The notes under the pieces were generated by a model. It made no database searches, was not told the DNA's origin, and saw only the letters and a list, made by a program, of their open reading frames with translations. DNA of 64,000 bases from Hyphomonas pacifica (GTDB lineage Bacteria > Pseudomonadota > Alphaproteobacteria > Caulobacterales > Hyphomonadaceae): NCBI RefSeq assembly GCF_000682675.1, contig NZ_AWFA01000023.1, positions 62,001 through 126,000 on the forward strand, given 5' to 3'. Positions within the stretch are counted from its first letter, which is position 1; the number at the start of each line of letters is the position of its first letter. This document shows, piece after piece, positions 56,530 through 64,000 of the stretch. Both the position numbers and the translations under genes were made by a program.

Positions 56530-57903
56530 ATGCGAGTTCTGATATGCGGAGCAGGCCGTGTGGGGCACGGAATCGCCCGACGTCTTGCACGAGAGAAACA
56601 CGACATCACCATCATTGATGAAAATCCGGACCTGGTGGATCAGGTTTCGACGGATCTGGATGTGCGTGGCTTTACCGGCCACGCGGCGCATCCGGATGTG
56701 CTGAAGAAGGCTGGCGCAGCTGACTGTGAGATGATCATCGCGGTAACGCACTTCGATGAAATCAACATGGTAATCTGTCAGATCGCCCACACGCTGTTTT
56801 CGGTGCCTTATAAGATCGCACGTGTCCGCGACCAATCCTATATTGAGCCGGCTTGGAAAAACATCTTTTCCCGTGAGGGCCTGCCGATCGATATGGTGAT
56901 CTCGCCAGAGGTCGAAGTTGGAGAAGCCATTCTCCAGCGATTCCGTACACCTGGCGCCATCATGAGTGCGACCTTCGGGAATGGCAAGATCCGTCTGTTG
57001 GGGCTTGAGATTGATGATAGCAATCCGCTTCTGGATACGGCTGTAGATCAGCTTAGAGGTTTGTTTCCTGACCTGTCTGCCCGGATTGTCGGTATCGGAC
57101 GCGGCGAGTCCGTGCGCGCGCCGCGGTCTACAGATGTTCTAAAGCCTGGTGATCGCGCCTATGTGGCGGTGCTGGATGAGCATGCAGACAGGCTGACCTC
57201 TATCTTCAATCGCGACACCGAACGTACGGACCATGTCGTGATTGTGGGCGGCGGCAATGTCGGTCTTTACGTTGCGAGCGCGCTGGAGCGGGAAGGCCGA
57301 CATCGTATCCGCCTTATTGAGAATGATGCGGACCGCGCCAATGATGTCGTTTCAAAAGTCAAGCGGACGATTGTCATCCAGGGGGATGGTCTGAATCCGG
57401 ATATTTTATCCGAAGCAGGCGCGGCAAAGGCCGATTTCGTCATCGCCATTACTAATGACGACAAGGCCAATCTGCTGATTTCCAATCTTGCCAAGCGGGC
57501 AGGGGCGAAGCGCACGCTTTCCCTCGTCAATGCCACCGAGCTGGCCGGACTTGCGCGTGATCTGCGGGTAGACGCTGTGCTTGATCCGCGCGCTTTGACT
57601 GTCTCGCAAATTCTGCTGCGTATGCGGCGTGGTCGTATTCTGGGTCTTCAATCCATTGAAGACGGCAAGGCAGAAGTGGCTGAAGGCGTTACGCTGGAAT
57701 CCTCCAGCCTTATCGGCAAGTCTTTAGGCTATGATGATCTACCGGAAGGGGTGACGGCCGCCGCAGTGATCCGCGGCAAGGAGGTTCTGATTGCCGGTCC
57801 GGATGTTACCGTACGGGCTGAAGACCATCTTATTATCTTCTATCAAGGCGAATTGGTAAGAAAGGTGGAGAAGTACTTCCGGGTCAGTCCCGACTTCTTC
57901 TGA
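56530..57903 (+). CDS. trkA: Trk system potassium uptake protein TrkA
   Basis: 457 residues as two tandem RCK units, each with a dinucleotide-binding fold: VLICGAGRVGHGIARRLA at the N-terminus and VVIVGGGNVGLYVASALE near residue 236, each followed by a TrkA-C domain. It gates TrkH in the membrane in response to NAD(H)/ATP. It lies 4 bp before trkH. Confidence 0.94.
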   Translation: MRVLICGAGRVGHGIARRLAREKHDITIIDENPDLVDQVSTDLDVRGFTGHAAHPDVLKKAGAADCEMIIAVTHFDEINMVICQIAHTLFSVPYKIARVRDQSYIEPAWKNIFSREGLPIDMVISPEVEVGEAILQRFRTPGAIMSATFGNGKIRLLGLEIDDSNPLLDTAVDQLRGLFPDLSARIVGIGRGESVRAPRSTDVLKPGDRAYVAVLDEHADRLTSIFNRDTERTDHVVIVGGGNVGLYVASALEREGRHRIRLIENDADRANDVVSKVKRTIVIQGDGLNPDILSEAGAAKADFVIAITNDDKANLLISNLAKRAGAKRTLSLVNATELAGLARDLRVDAVLDPRALTVSQILLRMRRGRILGLQSIEDGKAEVAEGVTLESSSLIGKSLGYDDLPEGVTAAAVIRGKEVLIAGPDVTVRAEDHLIIFYQGELVRKVEKYFRVSPDFF

Positions 57904-57907
57904 TCTC

Positions 57908-59314
57908 ATGTATTACGCGTCTGTCGTCCGGGTACTGGCTCTTCTCATGCTGATCGTGGCAGCGGCAGCTGTGCCGTCTGCGGTGATTGCCTTTTTCGCA
58001 GGCGAACATAGCCAAACCTTTGCGTTTATCGCGATGATTTTGGCTATTATTGTGGTGGCAAGCAGCGTGCTTCTCCTCACCCCCAAGCCGACCCGCAAGG
58101 CCATGCCCTCAGACGCGCTCGGCACGGTCATACTCTGGTGGTTTATCACGCCAGTCGTGACGGCACTCCCCTTCATTCTCGGCGTCGATAATGACAGTAT
58201 TGTCAGGGCATTGCATGAGGCGACCTCCTGCCTGACCACGACCGGACAGTCAGTGATAGACGTTGAGGACGATGTGTGGCCGATAAGCTTGGTCGTCTGG
58301 CGCGGAATGCTGCACTTGCTGGGCGGCCTCGCGACTATTGTGACGGCCGCCAGCGTTCTTGCTGCCCTGAATTTAGGTGGGCCCGGTATTCACCGGACGG
58401 TGTTGTTTACTGTGCCAGAAACCAGCTTTTTTGATGCAGTGCCGCGTGTCGCACGCGTCGTTTGCGCCATGATGTCCATCAGTTTGTTGGCGCTGTTTGC
58501 GGCCCTAGTGCTTCTTGGTGTGGCTCCAGAGCGGGCGTTGGGTGACGCAGTTAGCGTTTTGACCACGGGATTGGTCGATCCGGCAGGAACAGGCCGACAG
58601 CCGCTCGATACAGGCCCCTCAATCGTGCTGGGCATCGGATTGATCTTCGGGGCCATGGGGCTTGCCATCTGGCTGCCCCTGCGGGACTGGAAGCCCCTAA
58701 AAGCCATTACGGACCCGGAACTCGTACTGTTCCTTATCCTGATCGGGGTTTTTATCGTCGCAGCTCTGTTCTCGAATCTCAACCTTACTGAGGGGCTATC
58801 CTGGGCACTTTCAGCACTTTCTACATCAGGATTGGCCCTGTCTGATCCTAATGACTATCAGCGTATCCCTCTGACGGTTCTTGTTTTGCCAGCTCTCATC
58901 GGGGGCTCAGCGTTGTCTGCCGCCGGCGGCGTGAAGATTGCGCGCTTTATCGTGCTGTCACGGCGTGCTGGTCAGGAATTTCGGCAACTGGGCTACAGGC
59001 GATCCATTCTCGGGTTTCAGTTTCGGGATCGCGAACTGGACGAGCGCAGCGTGATTGGCGTCTGGGTGTATTTGATTGCCTATATATTTGCGGTGTTCGC
59101 CGTAATGATCGCATATAGCTTTCTGGGAGAAAGTTTTGAGCCGTCTATTCGGCTTGCGATAGGCAGCCTCACCAATTCCGGGGCGGTGGTGGGGGATTAT
59201 GCCTCTAATCTCAATCCGGCTGCCGATTTATTAACCATTTTTGCTATGATCCTTGGCCGATTGGAAATCCTTGCCCTTTTTCCTGCGCTTTCTGTGAGTT
59301 TTTGGCGGGGCTAA
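57908..59314 (+). CDS. trkH: Trk system potassium transporter membrane subunit
   Basis: 468 residues with about ten membrane helices and four filter-type loops: SCLTTTGQSV, VLTTGLVDPA, LSTSGLALSD and SLTNSGAVVG. The conserved block GGSALSAAGGVKIARF follows the third loop. It forms the potassium channel-like pore controlled by TrkA. The order ntrX-trkA-trkH-hfq is common in Alphaproteobacteria. Confidence 0.92.
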   Translation: MYYASVVRVLALLMLIVAAAAVPSAVIAFFAGEHSQTFAFIAMILAIIVVASSVLLLTPKPTRKAMPSDALGTVILWWFITPVVTALPFILGVDNDSIVRALHEATSCLTTTGQSVIDVEDDVWPISLVVWRGMLHLLGGLATIVTAASVLAALNLGGPGIHRTVLFTVPETSFFDAVPRVARVVCAMMSISLLALFAALVLLGVAPERALGDAVSVLTTGLVDPAGTGRQPLDTGPSIVLGIGLIFGAMGLAIWLPLRDWKPLKAITDPELVLFLILIGVFIVAALFSNLNLTEGLSWALSALSTSGLALSDPNDYQRIPLTVLVLPALIGGSALSAAGGVKIARFIVLSRRAGQEFRQLGYRRSILGFQFRDRELDERSVIGVWVYLIAYIFAVFAVMIAYSFLGESFEPSIRLAIGSLTNSGAVVGDYASNLNPAADLLTIFAMILGRLEILALFPALSVSFWRG

Positions 59315-59395
59315 CGGTTGTTCGCACTTGCACAAGCCCTGTAATCTCGTTAGCTCGCGACACATAAGAAGAACAAGCCAGATTGGACCGACGTT

Positions 59396-59644
59396 ATGTC
59401 AGCTGACAAGAAGCAGAACTTGCAAGATACATTTCTGAATGCCGTCAGGAAATCCCGCACGCCTTTGACCGTGTTTCTTGTCAACGGTGTCAAACTTCAG
59501 GGTGTGGTGACGTGGTTCGACAATTTCTGCGTCCTGTTGCGTGGCGACGGTCGTCCGCCGCAACTGGTTTACAAGCATGCCATCTCCACCATCGCTCCGA
59601 GCGCTCCTGTGCAGCTCTTTGATGAGGAAATGGATGAGGAATAA
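59396..59644 (+). CDS. hfq: RNA chaperone Hfq
   Basis: 82 residues. Sm1 [18 protein letters not shown] and Sm2 [11 protein letters not shown] are complete, with an acidic tail (FDEEMDEE). The loop between them, [10 protein letters not shown], is a few residues longer than in E. coli Hfq. It pairs small RNAs with mRNAs. It lies just before hflX, the normal order. Confidence 0.96.
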   Translation: MSADKKQNLQDTFLNAVRKSRTPLTVFLVNGVKLQGVVTWFDNFCVLLRGDGRPPQLVYKHAISTIAPSAPVQLFDEEMDEE

Positions 59645-59650
59645 GTCCTC

Positions 59651-60967
59651 TTGAACGACAAGATGATTGATCGCACGCCGGCGCCAGAGGTGGCCGGTGC
59701 GGTTATTCCGTGGTTCACACCTGCCAATCGTCCAACGGAAGACCGTCTGCAGGAGACTGCTGGCCTGGTTGAGGCTTTGGGGTGTGAGCTGGCCTTCCTG
59801 CGGCCTGAGCATGTGCGGAAGGTCAATTCTTCTGTCCTGCTGTCTGGCGGTATTCTCGACCGTCTCGCTGAAGACCTTAAGGTGCATGAGTGCACCATTG
59901 CCGTAATCGACGGCGATCTGACCCCGGTACAGCAACGCAATCTTGAGCGCCGTCTTGAGGTGAAGGTAATCGACCGGACTGGTTTGATTCTGGAAATCTT
60001 CGGCCTTCGTGCGCGGACCAAGGAAGGGCGGCTTCAGGTGGAACTCGCCCGGCTGCTCTATGAACGGTCCCGCCTCGTGCGCACATGGACACACCTAGAG
60101 CGTCAGCGTGGCGGTGGAGGCTTCCTATCCGGGCCTGGTGAAAGCCAGCTGGAAGCTGACAGGCGGATGCTGGATGAGAAGATATTGAGGCTGCGCCGCG
60201 ATCTTGAAGATGTGAAGCGTACACGCGCGGTTCAGAGGGCAGGGCGCAAGCGGAGTGGCAAGCCAGTTATCGCTCTGGTCGGCTATACGAATGCTGGCAA
60301 GTCGACTCTGTTCAACCGGATCTCCGGTGCCGATGTCTTTGCGCGCGACATGCCTTTCGCGACACTTGACCCGACTATCAGGCGGTTTGACCTGCCCACT
60401 CTAGGCGAAGCGGCACTGATTGATACGGTCGGCTTCATCACGGATCTGCCGACACACCTGATTGATAGCTTCCAGGCGACGCTGGAAGAGGCGATGCAGG
60501 CGGACCTGCTGGTTCATGTGCGGGATCGCTCAAGCCCTGCTGACCTGGATCAGGCGCATGATGTGATGCTGGTTCTGGAGCGCCTTCAAAAAGAGACCGG
60601 CCTGCCGCTGCCGCCCATGATTGAGGCGTGGAACAAGAGTGACGCCCTTCCGCCTGAGCGGGCCGAAGCGCTCTCCTATGCCGCGCATGGTGACAGGGAG
60701 CATTCTGCGGTTTTGGTTTCGGCATTGACCGGGGAAGGCATTGAAGAGCTGCTCTCCGAGATCGAAGGGGCCCTGCTACGGGGCGCTAGCGAACTCATGC
60801 TGGATCTTGCTCCTGCCGACGGCCGGGCCAGGGCCTGGCTTCATCGCAACGGGGACGTGATCTCTGAAGAGCCTACCGAGAGCGGTCATGTCGAACTGCT
60901 TGTCCGGTTGACCCATGACAGGCTGGGGCAGTTCTTTGCAGAGTTTCCGCACATGAAGGCGGACTGA
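59651..60967 (+). CDS. hflX: GTPase HflX (probable TTG start)
   Basis: 438 residues. The HflX N-terminal domain (about 15-195, GGGGFLSGPGESQLEADRR) precedes a G domain with GYTNAGKSTLFN, DTVGFI and WNKSD. It rescues stalled 70S ribosomes. TTG at 59651 is favoured because GAGGAA is suitably placed; the first ATG at 59663 has no ribosome-binding site but is possible. It is 6 bp after hfq. Confidence 0.93.
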   Translation: MNDKMIDRTPAPEVAGAVIPWFTPANRPTEDRLQETAGLVEALGCELAFLRPEHVRKVNSSVLLSGGILDRLAEDLKVHECTIAVIDGDLTPVQQRNLERRLEVKVIDRTGLILEIFGLRARTKEGRLQVELARLLYERSRLVRTWTHLERQRGGGGFLSGPGESQLEADRRMLDEKILRLRRDLEDVKRTRAVQRAGRKRSGKPVIALVGYTNAGKSTLFNRISGADVFARDMPFATLDPTIRRFDLPTLGEAALIDTVGFITDLPTHLIDSFQATLEEAMQADLLVHVRDRSSPADLDQAHDVMLVLERLQKETGLPLPPMIEAWNKSDALPPERAEALSYAAHGDREHSAVLVSALTGEGIEELLSEIEGALLRGASELMLDLAPADGRARAWLHRNGDVISEEPTESGHVELLVRLTHDRLGQFFAEFPHMKAD

Positions 60968-60971
60968 CGGC

Positions 60972-61805
60972 TTACTCGCGCTCCAGCCGCTTCACGTCTT
61001 GCCAGAGCGCCTCCTGCGCTTCGATGTTGAGCTTCGTAAAATCCTGCCCATTCTTCTCCGCCAAAGCTTCCATGGCGCGGAACCGGCGCTCGAATTTTCC
61101 ATTGGCCCTGCGTAGGGCGACTTCGGGATCGATCTTCATCCTGCGCGCGAGATTGGCGGCGACAAAAAGCAGGTCTCCAATTTCGTCTTCAATCTTCTCT
61201 GCCTCGCCGCTGGCGATTGCTTCGCGCACTTCGTCTGCCTCTTCATCCAGTTTCAGGAAGATGTGTGCCGGATCTGTCCAGTCAAAGCCGACACGGGCGG
61301 CACGCTTCTGAAGCTTTTCGGCACGAAGCAGGGCGGGCAGGGACAGGGCTACGCCATCAAGAGCACTCGCTTTGGCCTCAGGTATGCCCTTGGCGGCCCG
61401 CTCTGCCGCTTTCACGGCTTCCCACGCGACGGTTTGCTCCTCGGCGCTACGGTCGTCTCCCTGATCAAAGACGTGAGGATGGCGGCGGACCATTTTCTCG
61501 CAGATGGCTTCTGCAACATCGGCCACATCAAACGCACCAGCTTCCTGAGCCATCTGGCTATGGAAAATGACCTGAAAGAGAAGGTCGCCCAGTTCTTCCC
61601 GAAGATCTGACATGTCATTGCGTTCAATGGCGTCCGCCACTTCGTAAGCTTCTTCAATTGTGTAAGGCGCGATTGTGGAAAAATCCTGCTCCAGGTCCCA
61701 TGGGCATCCGCCCTCAGGATTTCTGAGTTGAGCCATGATGTCGACCAGCCGCTGCATGTTCTCAGCGATGCGCAATTTTTCGTCTTTCAGGGCAATATCG
61801 GACAT
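60972..61805 (-). CDS. mazG: Nucleoside triphosphate pyrophosphohydrolase MazG
   Basis: 277 residues with two MazG units; the N-terminal one has GCPWDLEQDF, EEAYEVADAI and EELGDLLFQV, the metal-binding EExxE pattern, and the C-terminal one has KLDEEADEVREAI and EDEIGDLLFVAAN. It hydrolyses non-canonical NTPs. It converges with hflX, 4 bp apart. Confidence 0.93.
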   Translation of the reverse strand: MSDIALKDEKLRIAENMQRLVDIMAQLRNPEGGCPWDLEQDFSTIAPYTIEEAYEVADAIERNDMSDLREELGDLLFQVIFHSQMAQEAGAFDVADVAEAICEKMVRRHPHVFDQGDDRSAEEQTVAWEAVKAAERAAKGIPEAKASALDGVALSLPALLRAEKLQKRAARVGFDWTDPAHIFLKLDEEADEVREAIASGEAEKIEDEIGDLLFVAANLARRMKIDPEVALRRANGKFERRFRAMEALAEKNGQDFTKLNIEAQEALWQDVKRLERE

Positions 61806-61957
61806 ATGGTTTCCTAAACTGAATCAGTCGCAAAAGCGACTATGAGCGGGGCGTAAGGCAGGAGTTGTAAGTAGAGAAGCCAATTGACATCGTACGCGAC
61901 TAACGCAAGCACAATACAGGCAAGATTTGCTGGAACACAAAAGCGAGCCCCAACAGT

Positions 61958-62821
61958 ATGACGCAAGATCCAGCACTTATCGGTGTTTTTATTTCAGGCC
62001 GCACTCTTTCGGCCTGGTCCTATGGTGGTGATGGCGAGATTATTGCAGCCCATTCGGGAGAGGCAGGATCAGCAGATTCGGCTACGGACGGTGCCAGCCG
62101 GACATCCTATTTCCTGAATGAATGGCTGGGCGAGATGCCTGCCTGTCCCATCATCGTCGCCGGGGCATCCTTTTCCCCACAGGCCGAAGAAATTGCAAAT
62201 ACAGTGTCCGTCCCTTGCCGCACAGATGCGATTACGGCAGGACTAGTGTCCAGGCATGGGCTGCATTTTGTACCGGGCATAAAGCAGACCAGCCCTCCGG
62301 ACTTTCTGCTAGGTTCGGAGACAAGTCTCTTCGGCATTGAGGAAACAGATGGTTTGGTCTGTATGCCGGGGCGCTTCACCCATCACATTGCTGTGGAACA
62401 TGGTCGGATTGTTGGCATCACGACGGAAATGACCGTCAGCCTGATGCAGGCTGTACTCAAGGAACAGCATCACACCGAAGCACAGATCTTTTCAGGGGCC
62501 GTTTTCCGCGAGTGGGCCGAGAAGTCGCTGGATACAGAGAATGCTGTTTCTCCCTTCGCCGTGCATGCGGCGTGTAGGATTGGGAAGCTGAAGCCACAAC
62601 TGTACCAATGCGCTTTGGCCGGTCTGATGATCGGGGCTGACATAGCTGCGCATTACGAACCCGGTGATGATGTGATTCTCATCGCCGATGGGGATTTGCT
62701 GGATCAGTATGGCCTGGCCTTGGAAATCCTTGGGGCCGAAATTATTGAATATTCAACAGAAGAGACCCGCCGCGAAGGCTTGCTGGAGATCGCGGAGGTC
62801 GCAGGGTTGCTCGATGAGTAG
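61958..62821 (+). CDS. 2-keto-3-deoxygalactonokinase-like protein, divergent
   Basis: 287 residues. LGSETSLFGIEE, VCMPGRFTHHIAVEHGRIVG and TTEMTVSLMQAV align with the DgoK blocks RGEE-x4-G, PGTHSKW and TEMTGE. Several of those landmark residues differ (RGEE is LGSE, HSKW is FTHH), so activity on KDGal is uncertain. The next gene is a lactonase, suggesting sugar-acid catabolism. ATG at 61958. Confidence 0.7.
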   Translation: MTQDPALIGVFISGRTLSAWSYGGDGEIIAAHSGEAGSADSATDGASRTSYFLNEWLGEMPACPIIVAGASFSPQAEEIANTVSVPCRTDAITAGLVSRHGLHFVPGIKQTSPPDFLLGSETSLFGIEETDGLVCMPGRFTHHIAVEHGRIVGITTEMTVSLMQAVLKEQHHTEAQIFSGAVFREWAEKSLDTENAVSPFAVHAACRIGKLKPQLYQCALAGLMIGADIAAHYEPGDDVILIADGDLLDQYGLALEILGAEIIEYSTEETRREGLLEIAEVAGLLDE

Positions 62822-62863
62822 CGTCTGAAGCAGGTGATTGGGCCGTCTGGATATGGAACGCCA

Positions 62864-63745
62864 ATGATTATTACGCCGGAATGTGTCGCCCCGACCGGAT
62901 GTATGCTGGGAGAGGGGCCATTGTGGAGCCCTAGCGAGGGCTTTCTCTGGTGGGTGGATGTAAAGCGGGCCAAGCTGCACCGTTACAATCCTCGCACTGG
63001 CAATACGCGGCGCTATGACCTGCCGATCAAGGCGAGTGCCATGGCTCTGTATGGCGGAAATCTCCTGATGGTGGGGGATAGGGAAATTGGCGTATATGAT
63101 CCGTCTACGGAGGGATATGAGCGTCTTAAGACTCTGGATGATGAGCCGAAAGGAAATCGCACCAATGATGGGGGAGTCGCTCCTGACGGTTCTTTCTGGT
63201 TCGGGACAATGGATGACCAGGAGAAAGAAGCGCAGGGTCAATATTATCGCTATTCAGCCGATGGCGCATTAAGCCAATTGCGGCTGCCCTCCGTAATGGT
63301 GACAAACACATTTCAATTCTCTCCAGACGGCAAGACCTTCTACACCTGCGATTCGGCAGAGCAGGAGATACTCGCTTATGATTACGAAGAAGGTGGTGAC
63401 AGCCTGACGGGGCGGAGGGTTCTGGCCAATACATTCTCCTTCAATGGATATCCGGATGGTTCGGCAATTGATTCGGAAGGTTGCCTCTGGACCTGCCTTT
63501 GGGAGTCTTCCCGTGTGGTGCGCTTCACGCCGGATGGAGAGATCGATCAGGTGATTGTCCTGGCAGCCCCGCGACCAACAAGTGTGGCATTTGGGGGCGA
63601 TGATCTAAGGACGCTATTCATTACGACTGCGCGGGCAGGAATGTCCTTTCCGGAGCTGGATTCCCGGCCCCTTTCAGGCAGCCTCTTTTCCGTACGTGTG
63701 TCCGTTCCAGGGCTGGCAGGCCGCGAGTTCGGCAAGGCGGACTGA
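62864..63745 (+). CDS. SMP-30/gluconolactonase family protein
   Basis: 293 residues forming a six-bladed propeller. Metal ligands fit Glu in LGEGPLWSP, Asn in NRTNDGGVAPDG and Asp in GYPDGSAIDSEG, with FWFGTMD typical of the family. It should open a sugar lactone, the step before a sugar-acid dehydratase and KDG-type kinase. The ATG at 62864 (MIITPECVAPTG) is preferred over the GTG at 62834. Confidence 0.87.
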   Translation: MIITPECVAPTGCMLGEGPLWSPSEGFLWWVDVKRAKLHRYNPRTGNTRRYDLPIKASAMALYGGNLLMVGDREIGVYDPSTEGYERLKTLDDEPKGNRTNDGGVAPDGSFWFGTMDDQEKEAQGQYYRYSADGALSQLRLPSVMVTNTFQFSPDGKTFYTCDSAEQEILAYDYEEGGDSLTGRRVLANTFSFNGYPDGSAIDSEGCLWTCLWESSRVVRFTPDGEIDQVIVLAAPRPTSVAFGGDDLRTLFITTARAGMSFPELDSRPLSGSLFSVRVSVPGLAGREFGKAD

Positions 63746-63865
63746 GTGGAGCCCTTGCATGTTCGAGGCAATACGCTCACATGCAGACCAGCCCAGTGAG
63801 TGTACTTAACCGTGGACTAAACGGCGCAAAACCGCTAACCCCCCGTTTTTCAAGAGAGAGTCGGA

Positions 63866-64000
63866 ATGGCCGATAAAGCGAAGAAGAAACGAGTAGGACC
63901 GATTACCTTTTTGCGGCAGGTTCGCGCCGAAGGTAACAAGGTGACATGGACATCGCGCCAGGAAACCATCCAGGCGACGATTTTCGTTGTCATCATGTCT
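63866..64000 (+). CDS. secE: Preprotein translocase subunit SecE, N-terminal fragment
   Basis: The first 45 residues are present: a basic start MADKAKKKRVG, then PITFLRQVRAEGNKVTWTSR, the conserved SecE amphipathic region (KVTWPSR-type), and the beginning of the membrane helix ATIFVVIMS, cut by the window edge. It follows AGAGAGTCGGA. nusG and ribosomal protein genes are expected to follow. Confidence 0.93.
   Translation, partial: MADKAKKKRVGPITFLRQVRAEGNKVTWTSRQETIQATIFVVIMS

Noticed and set aside
63746-63865. tRNA-Trp upstream of secE, as in many bacteria
   Set aside because: No cloverleaf or T-arm consensus in this interval.

Overview
The window is a gene-dense stretch of an alphaproteobacterial chromosome. 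The strongest indicators are 5-aminolevulinate synthase (Shemin pathway), a MucR/Ros-type regulator, a DUF2336 protein, the gene order dusB-ntrB-ntrC-ntrY-ntrX-trkA-trkH-hfq-hflX-mazG, an ispD-ispF fusion and PstC/PstA with long N-terminal extensions. By gene content a Hyphomonadaceae member (Hyphomonas/Henriciella-like) is my best guess; that placement is inference. No insertion sequence, prophage, CRISPR array or integration site was seen.

Layout. 1-0.6 kb: start of glnA and all of glnB (minus strand), with an NtrC-type dyad upstream. 1-7.5 kb: a histidine phosphatase, the Nnr NAD(P)HX repair enzyme, tRNA-Leu(UAG), trigger factor with a clear terminator, a DUF2336 protein facing an EAL-like protein, and a Nudix hydrolase. 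7.5-14.8 kb: hslVU divergent from pstC-pstA-pstB-phoU-phoB. 14.8-20 kb: dienelactone hydrolase, then a polyhydroxyalkanoate (PHA) locus made of a phasin/HhH protein, a PhaD-like TetR regulator, PhaC and PhaZ. 20-25.6 kb: Hpt protein, NAD kinase, class II aldolase, hemA, mucR, glyA. 25.6-29.4 kb: nrdR-ribD(reductase)-ribE-ribBX-ribH-nusB operon with terminator, then a strongly structured gene-free segment that looks like a small RNA of about 184 nt. 29.7-36.4 kb: epoxide hydrolase, erpA, dgt, and SPOR-nagZ-scpA-scpB. 36.4-45.9 kb: an accessory-flavoured set (DUF1287, nitroreductase, CYP153-like P450, DUF2244, nth, DUF481, ATP-grasp, PfkB kinase, HCCA-isomerase-like, HxlR, acyl-ACP synthetase-like). 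46-49 kb: lipA-coq10, pncC, ispDF. 49.3-61.8 kb: dusB, the two nitrogen two-component systems, Trk potassium uptake, hfq, hflX, mazG. 62-64 kb: a sugar-acid kinase plus SMP-30 lactonase, and the truncated start of secE.

How the genes work together. glnB/glnA at the left edge and ntrBC/ntrYX at 50-56 kb belong to one nitrogen-control network; both response regulators lack the sigma54-contacting GAFTGA loop, which suggests sigma54-independent control. The pst-pho genes form a phosphate regulon operon without pstS or phoR. The PHA cluster encodes polymer synthesis, depolymerisation, granule coating and its own regulator, and resembles the Pseudomonas medium-chain-length pha locus. The rib operon lacks a RibD deaminase and has a degenerate GTP cyclohydrolase II domain, so two riboflavin steps must be encoded elsewhere. 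The most noteworthy items are the GAFTGA-less regulators, the class-II-like PHA locus with a phasin-HhH fusion, the candidate 6S-like RNA at 29.5 kb, and the terminator hairpin that contains the nitroreductase ribosome-binding site at 37.7 kb.
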